Source: Actibacterium atlanticum (GTDB lineage Bacteria; Pseudomonadota; Alphaproteobacteria; Rhodobacterales; Rhodobacteraceae). Taken from it: a stretch of 64,000 bases of DNA. The notes beneath the pieces were generated by a model that was not told where the DNA came from, ran no database searches, and saw only the letters and a program-made list of their open reading frames with translations. The position numbers were made by a program, and so were the translations under genes. Location of the stretch: NCBI RefSeq assembly GCF_000671395.1, contig NZ_AQQY01000002.1:248001-312000 (forward strand). Direction: 5' to 3'. Positions 45,237-54,296 of this stretch are shown here, in pieces. Numbering within the stretch: the stretch's first letter is position 1; each line of letters opens with the position of its first letter.

Positions 45237-45938
45237 ATGACGATACGCTTTTTCAGTTTGATGATGGTTGCCCTGCTGGCCGGGTGCGTCAGCACCGTGC
45301 GTGATCCTTCGCCGCAGGCCATTGCCGCAGCGGGGCCGACATTGGCGCCCGAGGAGGCCACGCGCTTATTCTCGGATGTTGTGCGGCGGGTGGAGCCTGT
45401 GGCCGAGGCCGAGTGCAAGCGTCTGCAACCCGCGTTGAACTGCGATTTTCGCATTGTGGTGGAAACCGACCCGCGCGAGCCTCCCAACGCGTTTCAAAGC
45501 CTTGAGCGGTCGGGCCGCCCGCGCATCACCTTTACCGCCTCTTTGATTGCAGAGGCGCGCAACGCGGACGAGCTGGCGTTTATCCTTGGGCATGAGGCGG
45601 CGCACCATATCGAGGCGCATATCCCGAAAGCCCAACGCACGGCGGCCTTGGGCGCGGCGCTGCTTGGGGGGATTGTGGCCTCGCGGGGGGGCAGTCAGGA
45701 GGCCATTGATCAGGCCGCGCAATTGGGCGCCGGGCTGGGAGCCCGAACCTTTTCTAAAGAGATGGAGTTGGAAGCGGATGTTCTGGGCACGCGGATTGCC
45801 GACCGGGCGGGCTATGATCCGGTGCGCGGCGCCCTGTATTTCGCGCGTATCCCCGACCCGGGTGACCAGTTTTTAGGCACCCACCCCCCAAATGCCGAGC
45901 GTCAACAGGCGGTTGCCCGCACAGCTGCAGGTCTTTGA
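45237..45938 (+). CDS. M48-family metalloprotease lipoprotein
   Basis: A 233-residue zinc metallopeptidase of the M48 family (LoiP/BepA-like). It starts with a lipoprotein signal peptide, lipobox LLAGC at residues 14-18, and so is anchored in the periplasm, probably at the outer membrane. The catalytic motif HEAAHHIEAH (HExxH) is near residue 118 and the third ligand Glu in MELEADVLGTRIADRAG. Relatives degrade misfolded outer-membrane proteins. A short intergenic region leads to ATG 45237. It needs Lgt (in this window) for lipidation. Followed by the DUF6455 pair 69 bp downstream. Confidence 0.9.
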   Translation: MTIRFFSLMMVALLAGCVSTVRDPSPQAIAAAGPTLAPEEATRLFSDVVRRVEPVAEAECKRLQPALNCDFRIVVETDPREPPNAFQSLERSGRPRITFTASLIAEARNADELAFILGHEAAHHIEAHIPKAQRTAALGAALLGGIVASRGGSQEAIDQAAQLGAGLGARTFSKEMELEADVLGTRIADRAGYDPVRGALYFARIPDPGDQFLGTHPPNAERQQAVARTAAGL

Positions 45939-46007
45939 CACGTATCAAGGCGCGTTGGGCGCCGGGCTGGTTTCCTTGGGGTGCGCGACCAACAAGGAGA
46001 CAGAGTG

Positions 46008-46280
46008 ATGCTGGGACTATCTCGACTTGAGAAACATGCCGAACTGGTAGAGCGCATGGCCGAAACGCTGGGCGTGGATCTGACCGAAGAGCAGATGACG
46101 GCCCGCATGACCCCGGAAGATCTGCACGAAACAGTGCTGCGCTGCACGACCTGTCTGGAAGAGGGCGCGTGTCAGCAGTTTCTGACGCTTAACCATGACC
46201 GGGGAGCAGACACGGCGCCGGGCTTTTGCCGCAACAAAGCTTTGCTGGAGGCAATGCGCCCGACGGATTCGGAGGCATGA
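46008..46280 (+). CDS. DUF6455-type cysteine-rich protein, copy 1
   Basis: A 90-residue protein of the small DUF6455 type. It is helical at the N-terminus (SRLEKHAELVERMAETLGVDLTEEQMTARMTPEDLHETVLRCTTC) and then has CTTCLEEGACQQFL followed by a final CRNK, giving four cysteines in the pattern C-x2-C-x5-C-...-C which could hold a metal or disulfides. ATG at 46008 follows AAGGAGACAGAGTG, a good ribosome binding site. Its stop is 1 bp from the start of a paralogous gene, so the two are coupled. Function unknown; the Roseobacter distribution is my recollection. Confidence 0.78.
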   Translation: MLGLSRLEKHAELVERMAETLGVDLTEEQMTARMTPEDLHETVLRCTTCLEEGACQQFLTLNHDRGADTAPGFCRNKALLEAMRPTDSEA

Positions 46281-46281
46281 G

Positions 46282-46536
46282 ATGGAACTGGATGGCCGCC
46301 TGTCACGCCACTTCTGGCTGACTCAGGGGATGGCGCGCAGTATTGGCTTGGATATCAACGGCGCGTTGCGTTGTGGGGCGCTGAAACGGGATGACTATGC
46401 ACAGATGGTGGCCTCGTGCTGCGATTGCGATCAGTCGGCGCGGTGCATCGGCTGGATGGCCAAACAGGGCGCCGGGGCGCGCAGCCTGCCCGAATTCTGC
46501 CCTATTAAGACGGTTTTGGAGCAAATACAGCTGTGA
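46282..46536 (+). CDS. DUF6455-type cysteine-rich protein, copy 2
   Basis: An 84-residue paralogue of the preceding protein: helical N-terminus (ELDGRLSRHFWLTQGMARSIGLDINGALRCGALKRDDYAQMVASCC), then CCDCDQSARCIGWMA and a terminal FCPIKTVLEQI, keeping the cysteine spacing of copy 1 with one extra Cys pair and adding Cys near residue 30. It starts right after copy 1. The two sequences have diverged a lot apart from the cysteines, suggesting specialised partners rather than a recent duplication. Downstream is the trypsin-like protease gene, 105 bp away. Function unknown. Confidence 0.77.
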   Translation: MELDGRLSRHFWLTQGMARSIGLDINGALRCGALKRDDYAQMVASCCDCDQSARCIGWMAKQGAGARSLPEFCPIKTVLEQIQL

Positions 46537-46641
46537 AACACGGATCGCCCCCGGGCGGGGGAGATCAAAAAGTTACTTCTAATTTGCCATAATACCGCCC
46601 CAACAGACGCCGAGCATGGGACCTAGTGAACAGGAGGTCTC

Positions 46642-47337
46642 ATGCGGACGTTTATTTCAGTGTGTTTGGTTGTGTTTGGTCTGGTGGGGCCGGGAAACGC
46701 TCAGGAAAAGAGAATGCCTTGGCCCGAACTGGATGCCGTTGGTCGATTGAACATCGCCGGGCAAAGCAGCTGCACGGGCACGCTGATATCCGCACAAGTC
46801 GTTTTGACAGCCGCACATTGCCTGTTTGATCAACGTACAGGCAAACGTCTGGACGCAGAAGACATCGAATTTTTGGCCGGGTTGCGGGGGGGCAGCGTCA
46901 AGGCCCGCCGAAATGTGGCGCGCGCCCGCGTCCACCCTGACTATCGCTTTCAGCGCGGCAATGCCCAGTTGGGGCACGACATTGCCGTACTGACGCTGGA
47001 TCGTCCGATTTCGGGGAAATCTGTGCGCCCGTTACAGCTGGACAGCCGCCCCGGCGCGGGCGAGCTGGTTGGGGTTGTGTCCTATACGCGCCCGGATACT
47101 CAGAACCCGCAGCTGCAAATCCCCTGTGATGTGTTGGCGCGGCGCATGGATGTGTTGGTGATGTCGTGCCAGGTTGAATTCGGCGCCTCAGGCGCGCCGG
47201 TCTTTGCCCTGCGCAATGGCAAAGAACCACGGCTGGTGTCAGTGATATCGTCCAAGGCCGTTATGGATGGGCAGAGTGTGTCGATTGCGACCATGTTGGA
47301 TCGGGTTCTGCCCGGTTTGATGGGCCGCGCCGGGTAA
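46642..47337 (+). CDS. Secreted trypsin-like serine protease (S1 family) with a modified Ser loop
   Basis: A 231-residue chymotrypsin-fold protein with a Sec signal peptide (hydrophobic residues 3-18, cleavage near GNAQ). The His box TAAHCLFDQ and the Asp box LGHDIAVLTLDRPI are intact. The nucleophile region reads QVEFGASGAPVFAL where trypsins have GDSGGP: the Ser is present but the preceding Asp is Ala and one Gly is Ala. A conserved disulfide around the His (SSCTG...AAHC) and CDV...SCQ is retained. ATG at 46642 follows AGGAGGTCTC. Active or attenuated protease in the periplasm or outside; its position directly before the adhesin locus is notable. Confidence 0.85.
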   Translation: MRTFISVCLVVFGLVGPGNAQEKRMPWPELDAVGRLNIAGQSSCTGTLISAQVVLTAAHCLFDQRTGKRLDAEDIEFLAGLRGGSVKARRNVARARVHPDYRFQRGNAQLGHDIAVLTLDRPISGKSVRPLQLDSRPGAGELVGVVSYTRPDTQNPQLQIPCDVLARRMDVLVMSCQVEFGASGAPVFALRNGKEPRLVSVISSKAVMDGQSVSIATMLDRVLPGLMGRAG

Positions 47338-47398
47338 GGCACTGCTCAATCTAAGGGGGCATTTCCCCTGACACGACTCGGACTGGATGAAGAACGCG

Positions 47399-47442
47399 CC
47401 CCAAATATCTGGGACTCCACCGCAAAAATACCACATTTGGGG
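47399..47442. repeat. Inverted repeat upstream of the adhesin gene
   Basis: CCCCAAAT (47399-47406) and ATTTGGGG (47435-47442), perfect 8-bp arms 28 bp apart, in the 209-bp gene-free stretch between the protease and the adhesin. A smaller repeat AGGGG-GCATTT-CCCCT precedes it (about 47354-47369). Either a protease terminator region without a T tract, or an operator pair for the adhesin. Confidence 0.4.
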
Positions 47443-47546
47443 GCTGCCCATACAATTTTGCTAGCAAAGGTGATTCGTTCGGGTTACCTTCGCGTCAGAA
47501 TGAACAAGGGTCCTTAAGGGCCCGAGCAGCAACGAGCGGTATAGTT

Positions 47547-50500
47547 ATGGGTAGTGTCGGTTTTGCCGTCCGCGATTCTGCGGGTACGGTACGTTATAGC
47601 AATCTTACTGAAGCAAATTCTTATGAAGCCTATGTTGGGCTTAGCAAGGATATCTCTCTTAACCTCAGTGCATCGGATATTTCGGCCTATAAACGGGTTG
47701 GAAATGATCTACATGTGGTTCTGGCCAATGGCGAGACCCTGGTCCTGAAGGGGTACTATGTAGAGATACAGGCAGGCGAAAAGCAGCTTTATCTGAGTGA
47801 AAACGGCCAGCTGATGGAAGTCGAGCTGGAAGACGCGGCATCCGGTGTGTTGGATGCGGACTATGCCTCGGTTGCTGTGGGCGAAAAGTGGAGCGCCTAT
47901 GACCAGCTGGTCTTTCTGGATGTCGAACGCGTAGAGCCGGTTGTGGCGCCGCTGATCGCTCCGGCGCTTAGCGGGCTTGGCGCGGCTGTTGGTATTGGCG
48001 GCGCGGCCGTGGTTGGCAGCACGATTTTGGGTGGCGGCGGCGGTGGCAGTGGCCAGCCCGTGACCCCCACCGTGGACGACGCCGATCTGGATCGCATTGT
48101 TGGCGGGACGGCTGATGCAGACGTCACCATTACCGGCACTGGCGCCCCGGGATCAGAGGTGACCGTGGATATCGGCGGCCAGACGGTCACAACCACCGTC
48201 GCCGATGATGGTACCTGGAGCGCGACCTTCGCGCAGGGCGATATGCCTGCGGATGGTGTTTACGCTGCTGTGGTGACCGTGGTTGATCCGCAGGGCAACA
48301 GTTTCACCTTGGACGGCCCCAGCGTTGATATTGATCTGACCGCCCCCGTGATTGACGTGCAGGATGGCACGCAAAGCACCGGCGATCTGGTGAACGGCGA
48401 TGACTACAGCGCGGGCGCTGTGATCTCGGGCACGGGTGAAGCGGGCGCGACGGTCGAAGTGTCGATCGCGGGGGTGACCCAGACCACCACGGTTGGCGAT
48501 GATGGCACATGGTCGGTGACCTATGCCGCGGGCGAACTGGCCGAGGGCGAATACTCCAGCGAGGTCACCATCACCACCACCGATGCGCGTGGCAACGTCA
48601 CCGTTGTGAGCGACACGCTGGTCGTTGATACTGTTGCCCCTGCGGCGGCAGTGCAGGCGGTTGAAACCGATGATGTGATCAACGCGGCAGAACGCAGCGA
48701 TGGCGTCACGATCAACGGCACCGGCGAGCCGGGTGCGACCGTCAGCGTAGAACTGCAAGGTGCAACCTACAGCACGACTGTGGCCGATGATGGCAGCTGG
48801 TCGGTGAATTTCGCGGCGGGGGATATCCCCAGCGGCACCTATGAAAGCACGATGACCATCACCACGACGGATGCGGCGGGCAACTCGGCCTCCAGCTCCC
48901 ATACGGTGCAGGTCGATACCGAAAATGCTGTCGCAATTGCTTCGGGTCAGGCGGGCGGTGACGACATCCTGAATGCCGCCGAGGCGGGTTCGGCCGTGGC
49001 CATCACCGGCACCGGCGAGCCGGGCAGTTCGGTAGAGGTCACCGTGGCGGGCGTCACCCGCAGCGCGACTGTCGATGACAATGGCAACTGGAGCGCCGTC
49101 TTCGAGGCAGGCAGCCTGCCTGCCGGGGAATACGACACAACGGTGTCGGTCGTATCGACGGATGCGGCGGGCAATACGGCCACGGCCAGTTCATCGCTGC
49201 GTGTGGATACCATTGCTGGCCAGGTGGCTCTTTCGAGCCAACCAATTGAAATTGATGATACAATCAACGCTGTCGAACGCGATGGCGGGGTCGATATTTC
49301 TGGTACGGCAACACCGGGTATGACGGTCACCGTCGGCCTTGGGACAGCCACCCAACAGGTGGTGTCGGATGCGGCTGGAAACTGGTCAGTAACCTTCGCG
49401 GCGGCGGATGTGCCCACGGGCAACGCCACACTGCCGGTGACGGCGTCGATCACGGATGCGGCGGGGAACTCTGCCTCGGCCAGTGACACGGTCAATCTGG
49501 ACACTTTGGTCGAAAACTTTGCCACCAGCGGCGCTTTGATCGAAGGCGATGATGTGATCAATGCAGGCGAACGCGCTGATGGCGTGACCCTGACTGGCAC
49601 GGTCGAGCCGGGATCAACGGTTTCGGTGCAAATGGGCGCTGTCACCCATGCGGCCACGGTTGATGGCGCGGGCAACTGGAGCGTCGATTTCGCCGCAACG
49701 GATATTCCCACCGGCACCTATAACGCGCCGATCACCGTCACGGCGACAGATGCGGCGGGCAACGTTTCGGTGTTGAATGACTCGGTTGCGGTGGATACGG
49801 ACGTCGATAACTTGGCCATCGCCACCGATCAGACCGCCGATGATATCATCAATGCGGCGGAACTGGCGGCAGGGGTCACCCTGACCGGCACAGTTGAACC
49901 CGGCGCAGTCGTTCAGGTGACCGTCGAAGGCGTGACCCAAACGGCAGATGTGGACGTGAACGGCAACTGGTCGGTGACCTATGCCGCAGGCAGCCTGCCC
50001 GAAGGCACCTATGAGGCAACCGCGACCGTGTCGGCCACCGATCTGGCGGGCAACACGGAAACCCTGCAAGACACGTTCCAGGTGGACACCGAGGTGGACA
50101 CACCCGACGTGGATTCAGTGACCTTCAGCGGACAGGACGTACGCCGGTTCTCGACCGAAAATTCGGCGGATGACTATCTGGTCAATACGCTGGAAAGCAA
50201 TGGCGCGGTTGGGGATCCAAATTACGTTCAGACCAGCGATCCCGTGTTTGGAACCGAGTTCACCTTTGCCAGCCCGGTGTCGGATGGCACCCATCTGGTG
50301 ATCTCCAGCTCGGACGCGGCGGGCAACAGCTCGGGCACGTTGCTGGTGCTGGAAGACAATGCCACCAACGCGGGCACGGTGGAAAACACCGGTCTGGCGG
50401 GCTTTGATATCTCGGCGTTGAACCTGGAATATGCGGAAGACACTGACCTGAGCCTGTCCGAAGCGCAAATTCTTGCCATGTCGGGCACCAGCGATGAACT

Positions 50501-50657
50501 GACGGTGCATGGCGGCGCGGACGATACGCTGAACGTGTCGGGCGCGATCAAGACCGGCGATACCCGTGATATCGATGGCCAGACCTATGATGTCTATACC
50601 GTGGGCGACAGCGGTGCGACGCTGATCGTCGAACAGGACATCAACGTAATCATCTAA
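47547..50657 (+). CDS. Type I-secreted Ig-like repeat adhesin with a BapA-type N-terminus
   Basis: A 1036-residue acidic, cysteine-free protein without a Sec signal. Order of parts: a BapA-prefix-like N-terminal domain (residues 35-100, with LSASDISAYKRVGNDLHVVLANGETLVLKGYY), a hydrophobic glycine-rich stretch (about 135-165, IGGAAVVGSTILGGGGGG), seven Ig-like repeats of about 97 residues (about 172-848), a unique 120-residue segment and a C-terminus of the type I secretion class (ELTVHGGADDTLNVSGAI... ending IDINVII-like). Each repeat has a D-D-x-I-N-A-x-E block that may bind Ca2+. Immediately downstream lie TolC-like, ABC and HlyD-like genes, so it is their likely substrate. Function in biofilm or surface attachment is by family. 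Confidence 0.87.
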   Translation: MGSVGFAVRDSAGTVRYSNLTEANSYEAYVGLSKDISLNLSASDISAYKRVGNDLHVVLANGETLVLKGYYVEIQAGEKQLYLSENGQLMEVELEDAASGVLDADYASVAVGEKWSAYDQLVFLDVERVEPVVAPLIAPALSGLGAAVGIGGAAVVGSTILGGGGGGSGQPVTPTVDDADLDRIVGGTADADVTITGTGAPGSEVTVDIGGQTVTTTVADDGTWSATFAQGDMPADGVYAAVVTVVDPQGNSFTLDGPSVDIDLTAPVIDVQDGTQSTGDLVNGDDYSAGAVISGTGEAGATVEVSIAGVTQTTTVGDDGTWSVTYAAGELAEGEYSSEVTITTTDARGNVTVVSDTLVVDTVAPAAAVQAVETDDVINAAERSDGVTINGTGEPGATVSVELQGATYSTTVADDGSWSVNFAAGDIPSGTYESTMTITTTDAAGNSASSSHTVQVDTENAVAIASGQAGGDDILNAAEAGSAVAITGTGEPGSSVEVTVAGVTRSATVDDNGNWSAVFEAGSLPAGEYDTTVSVVSTDAAGNTATASSSLRVDTIAGQVALSSQPIEIDDTINAVERDGGVDISGTATPGMTVTVGLGTATQQVVSDAAGNWSVTFAAADVPTGNATLPVTASITDAAGNSASASDTVNLDTLVENFATSGALIEGDDVINAGERADGVTLTGTVEPGSTVSVQMGAVTHAATVDGAGNWSVDFAATDIPTGTYNAPITVTATDAAGNVSVLNDSVAVDTDVDNLAIATDQTADDIINAAELAAGVTLTGTVEPGAVVQVTVEGVTQTADVDVNGNWSVTYAAGSLPEGTYEATATVSATDLAGNTETLQDTFQVDTEVDTPDVDSVTFSGQDVRRFSTENSADDYLVNTLESNGAVGDPNYVQTSDPVFGTEFTFASPVSDGTHLVISSSDAAGNSSGTLLVLEDNATNAGTVENTGLAGFDISALNLEYAEDTDLSLSEAQILAMSGTSDELTVHGGADDTLNVSGAIKTGDTRDIDGQTYDVYTVGDSGATLIVEQDINVII
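48061..50094 (+). repeat. Seven tandem Ig-like repeats (about 291 bp each) inside the adhesin
   Basis: Each unit runs from a variable start through D-D-x-I-N-A-x-E, a G-T-G/V-x-P-G-x-x-V strand, D-D/N-G-x-W-S-V-x-F, a S-x-x-D-A-A-G-N turn, and ends in VDT. The DNA turn coding for DAAGN (GATGCGGCGGGCAAC) recurs with few changes in most units. Such repeats can expand or contract by recombination. Confidence 0.9.
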
Positions 50658-50733
50658 AAAACCAGGGGGCGGCGCTGCGGATGCTGCGCCTCCCAACGCA
50701 TCACGCTGTTTGCGCGAAGGGGGAGATCACGGG

Positions 50734-52053
50734 ATGAGGCAACTGGGGCGGTTTACGGCCTGTTTCGCCATGGTGGCTGCGCTGAGCGGCTGCATGGAAG
50801 ACATGGCCCTGCCCGAGTTCAAAATACCCTCGTTTCGCAGTGACGACAGCGCCGAAGTGGCCCGGTCGGAAACCGATCTGGATACCCCCAAAGTTGATAC
50901 GGAATCCGAGATCATATCTGATCTGATGGTGCGTCAGTCGGTTCTGGCAGATGGCAGCGCCTATGACACGGTGGCGCGTGCGGCCCTTGCGGCCTCGTCT
51001 CGATCGTCTGAGTCTGAACTGCGTTCAGCGCGCCTGCGGGCCGAGGCGAAATCCAAGAATTGGTTGCCCACGCTTGGGCCGAGCGTCAGCCTGACCTCGC
51101 TGGGGGATCTGGTGGCGGGAATCCTGTTGGAACAGGTGTTGTTTGACAACGGTCGCCGCAAGGCAGAACGCGCCTTTGCTGCGGCAGATGTCGAAGTGGC
51201 CGCTGTGAACCTGTCGGTCGATATGAACGACCGTGTTCACACCGCTTTGTCGCTTTACCTGACTGCGTTGAAGGCCGAACAGACAGCGGGCGTCAGCAGC
51301 CGTGCGCTGGCCCGAATGTCTGAACTGGAACGCGTTGTCGTGGGCCGGGTGCGCGGCGGCGTTTCGGATATGTCAGACCAGCGGGTGGTCGAAGGCAAGC
51401 TCAGCGATATGCGTGCGGCTTTGGCCACCGCGCAAGAGGCCGCAACAACATCGCGCGCGGAACTGCGCGCCATGACAGGGCAGGGGTTTGACGCGATCCC
51501 CGACCAGCTTGCGTTGCCAAAGGTGCCATCCGCCAAGGCTTTGTCGGTGCTGAAGTCGCAAGCCGAAGCCAAGCGCGCCATTGCGCAGGCAGAGGCCGCC
51601 AATGCCGGGCTGTTGCCCGGGCTGACGGCCTCGGCCAATGTTGCCGATGGCGGAACAACCGGCGCTTTGACGCTGGATGTGGATCAGCCGCTGGGCTTTG
51701 GTACTGGTGCGCAGATGAAGGCGATTGAAGCCAGCAAAGAAATCGCTGCGCGGCAGGTCGGAGAGGCCGAAGAGGCCGCGCGCCGCAATGAAAGCCGGAT
51801 GGTACAGCGCCTTGCGTCCTTTCAGCGGCAAGAGGCCGAAAATGCCCAGCTGGTGCGCGAAAACCGCAAAACCTTTGCCTTGCTCGAAAAGCAGTACGAG
51901 GCCGGGCATAAATCCGTGATGGACGTGATTGGTTTCTACGAACAACTGGTCGCGCGCGAACAGGCCCTGATCGAAGCGCGCTATGAGGTGATCCTGATCC
52001 AGCTGGAGCTGGCACGGGATCGTGGCGTCTTGGCAGACGGGGATGCAATTTGA
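50734..52053 (+). CDS. TolC-family outer-membrane factor, lipoprotein type
   Basis: A 439-residue outer-membrane efflux protein serving the type I secretion system. It carries a lipobox (LSGC near residue 20, after the signal segment FTACFAMVAALSGC), so it is lipidated. The coiled-coil regions rich in Ala/Glu/Gln (about residues 110-200 and 290-420) form the TolC periplasmic barrel; the final helix (FYEQLVAREQALIEARYEVILIQLELARD) is characteristic. ATG at 50734; an earlier in-frame start at 50710 has no signal peptide. Its stop overlaps the ABC gene by 4 bp. It is 76 bp after the adhesin. Confidence 0.9.
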   Translation: MRQLGRFTACFAMVAALSGCMEDMALPEFKIPSFRSDDSAEVARSETDLDTPKVDTESEIISDLMVRQSVLADGSAYDTVARAALAASSRSSESELRSARLRAEAKSKNWLPTLGPSVSLTSLGDLVAGILLEQVLFDNGRRKAERAFAAADVEVAAVNLSVDMNDRVHTALSLYLTALKAEQTAGVSSRALARMSELERVVVGRVRGGVSDMSDQRVVEGKLSDMRAALATAQEAATTSRAELRAMTGQGFDAIPDQLALPKVPSAKALSVLKSQAEAKRAIAQAEAANAGLLPGLTASANVADGGTTGALTLDVDQPLGFGTGAQMKAIEASKEIAARQVGEAEEAARRNESRMVQRLASFQRQEAENAQLVRENRKTFALLEKQYEAGHKSVMDVIGFYEQLVAREQALIEARYEVILIQLELARDRGVLADGDAI

Positions 52054-54296
52054 GCAAGAAGCCCGTTCATCTGACCCTTGCAAGCGCGGCCCCACGCCCC
52101 GCCAAGCCTGTGCCCAAGCCCGCGCCCGCAAATGTGGTCCAACCGCCAGAGCCTTCACCCGAGGAGGCGGCCATTCGTGCGTTAGTCGAGGGCACGGCCA
52201 GTCGCATTCAGCACCGTGCAACGCTGATTGCGATTCTTGCGTCACTGAACGGTGAACAGGCGGCGGTGTCTGATATTGCGGAACATATGTGGGCCGCGTC
52301 CCCCGGTGATGTAAGTGTGGGTGCGCTGTCCAAGGCGCTGGCGCAAACGGGTGTGAAACCGCGTGTCAGCAACAAGATCACCCCCGCGCCGCATCGCTGG
52401 CCCGCGCTGGCGATGATGGCCAATGGCCAGTGTGTTCTGGTGCTGGGTCAGCGCGACGACGTGCTGGAGATTTTCGACACCAGTTGCCCCGACAACCGCA
52501 CCGAGGTGCCGCTGTCTGAATTCACCCCGCATTTCACCGGCACGATCCTGTCAGGGCGTTCCTCGCTGCGTCAGATCACCGAACGCCATGTGCCCGCCGC
52601 CGTGGAAAACCATTGGTTCTGGGGCGAGTTTCCCAAATACCGCAAGCAAGTCACCGAAATCATGTTAGGGGCGCTGGTCGCCAACTTGCTGGCCGTGGCT
52701 GTCGCGCTGTTTTCCTTGCAAGTCTATGACCGGGTGATTCCGCATCAGTCTCAGGCCACGCTTTGGGTCTTGGCGGTGGGGGCATTTCTGGCCATCGCTT
52801 TAGAGGGCGCTTTGAAGCTGGCGCGCGCCCGGATGACCGATATTTCGGGCCGTCAGGTCGAACTGTCCGTGCAGCACAACCTGATGAAACGGCTGATTGG
52901 CATGCGATCAGACCGCAAGCCGCTGCCGCCCTCGGGCCTGTTTGCCGCGATGCGCGATTTCGGCGCGGTGCGCGAGTTTTTCACGTCATCCACCATCGCG
53001 ACGCTGACCGATGTGCCCTTTGTGTTGGTGTTCTTGCTGCTGGTGGCCTCAATCGCGGGGCCGATTGTCTGGTTGATCGTTTTAGGCGGTGTGCTGATGC
53101 TGCTGCCTGCCTATTTCATGCAAAAGCGGATGATCGCGCTGACGCGTCAAACGCAAGGCGCCTCGGCCAAGGCGGGGCGGCTGCTGCATGAGGTCATCAC
53201 CGAATTGGACACGGTCAAAACCCAGCGCGGCGAAGAGCGCGTGATGCGTCTGTGGGACGAGCTGAACGCCGTATCCAGCCACGCCTCGGCCGAGCAACGC
53301 CGCTTGTCTGGCATGCTGACCTATTGGTCGCAGGGGGTGCAGCAGGCGACCTATATCCTGACCGTCGTGGCGGGGACGTATCTGGTTTTCGCGGGTGAAT
53401 TTACCGTCGGCACGATCATCGCAACCGGCATTCTGACCAGCCGCACTCTGGCGCCCCTGACCCAGTTCGCCGCCACCATGGCACGGTGGAGCAATGTCAA
53501 AGGCGCGCTGGAAAGCCTTGATGCCATTGCGGGCGCCGAGCAGGAAAAAGACGAAAGCCGCAGCTATTTGCGCCGCGAAAAGCTGCAAGGCGCGTTTGAG
53601 CTGCGCGAGGTTCAGTTCCGTTACGACGCCGATGGTGCACCCACATTGGATGTGCCGGGCATCGGCATCAAACCCGGGCAACGCGTCGCGGTTTTGGGCG
53701 CGAATGGTTCGGGCAAGTCGACTTTGCTCAAACTGCTCTCGGGGCTCTATGCCCCCGAACAGGGCCGTATCCTGATTGATGGCACCGACATGGCGCAGAT
53801 CGACCCGCGCGACCTGCGGCGGGGTATTGGGTATCTGGGGCAAGAGGTGCGATTGATCGCCGGGTCCCTGCGCGACAACCTGAACCTGCACATGCTGGAG
53901 GGCGATGACGAGCGGCTGCTGGACGCGTTGGATTTTGCCGGGCTTGGCCCCTTTGTGCGTGGCCATCACAAAGGGCTGGATCTTGAAATACGTGACGGCG
54001 GCGAAGGCTTGTCGATCGGTCAACGCCAATCCATCGGCTGGGCCCGGCTTTGGCTGCAAAACCCGCCGGTTGTGCTGTTGGATGAACCGACTGCGGCACT
54101 GGATCAAACGCTGGAACGCACCTTGGTCAGCCGCTTGGAAGGCTGGCTGCAGGGCCGCACCGCAGTCGTCGCGACGCATCGCTTACCGATCCTGTCTTTG
54201 ACCAACCGCACGCTGATCCTGCAGGCCGGTCGCATGGTTGTCGATGGTCCACGCGATCAGGTTCTGGCGCATCTTTCTGCCGGGGCCGAAGGATGA
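52050..54296 (+). CDS. Type I secretion ABC permease/ATPase with a degenerate N-terminal peptidase-like domain
   Basis: A 748-residue half-transporter of the LapB/HlyB type, inner membrane. N-terminal residues 55-175 resemble the C39-like domain but lack the catalytic Cys, as in transporters of RTX and LapA-like adhesins. Transmembrane part about residues 200-480; nucleotide-binding domain from about 510 with Walker A GANGSGKST (near 550), the signature LSIGQRQ and Walker B VVLLDEPTA. The start is a TTG (52050) overlapping the TolC stop as TTGA; the next ATG is far inside, so TTG is accepted. Together with TolC and HlyD it exports the adhesin. Confidence 0.92.
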   Translation: MSKKPVHLTLASAAPRPAKPVPKPAPANVVQPPEPSPEEAAIRALVEGTASRIQHRATLIAILASLNGEQAAVSDIAEHMWAASPGDVSVGALSKALAQTGVKPRVSNKITPAPHRWPALAMMANGQCVLVLGQRDDVLEIFDTSCPDNRTEVPLSEFTPHFTGTILSGRSSLRQITERHVPAAVENHWFWGEFPKYRKQVTEIMLGALVANLLAVAVALFSLQVYDRVIPHQSQATLWVLAVGAFLAIALEGALKLARARMTDISGRQVELSVQHNLMKRLIGMRSDRKPLPPSGLFAAMRDFGAVREFFTSSTIATLTDVPFVLVFLLLVASIAGPIVWLIVLGGVLMLLPAYFMQKRMIALTRQTQGASAKAGRLLHEVITELDTVKTQRGEERVMRLWDELNAVSSHASAEQRRLSGMLTYWSQGVQQATYILTVVAGTYLVFAGEFTVGTIIATGILTSRTLAPLTQFAATMARWSNVKGALESLDAIAGAEQEKDESRSYLRREKLQGAFELREVQFRYDADGAPTLDVPGIGIKPGQRVAVLGANGSGKSTLLKLLSGLYAPEQGRILIDGTDMAQIDPRDLRRGIGYLGQEVRLIAGSLRDNLNLHMLEGDDERLLDALDFAGLGPFVRGHHKGLDLEIRDGGEGLSIGQRQSIGWARLWLQNPPVVLLDEPTAALDQTLERTLVSRLEGWLQGRTAVVATHRLPILSLTNRTLILQAGRMVVDGPRDQVLAHLSAGAEG

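Noticed and set aside
46540..46561. CCCCCGGGCGGGGG hairpin after the DUF6455 pair as a terminator
   Set aside because: No T-run on either strand follows the stem; may still influence mRNA stability.
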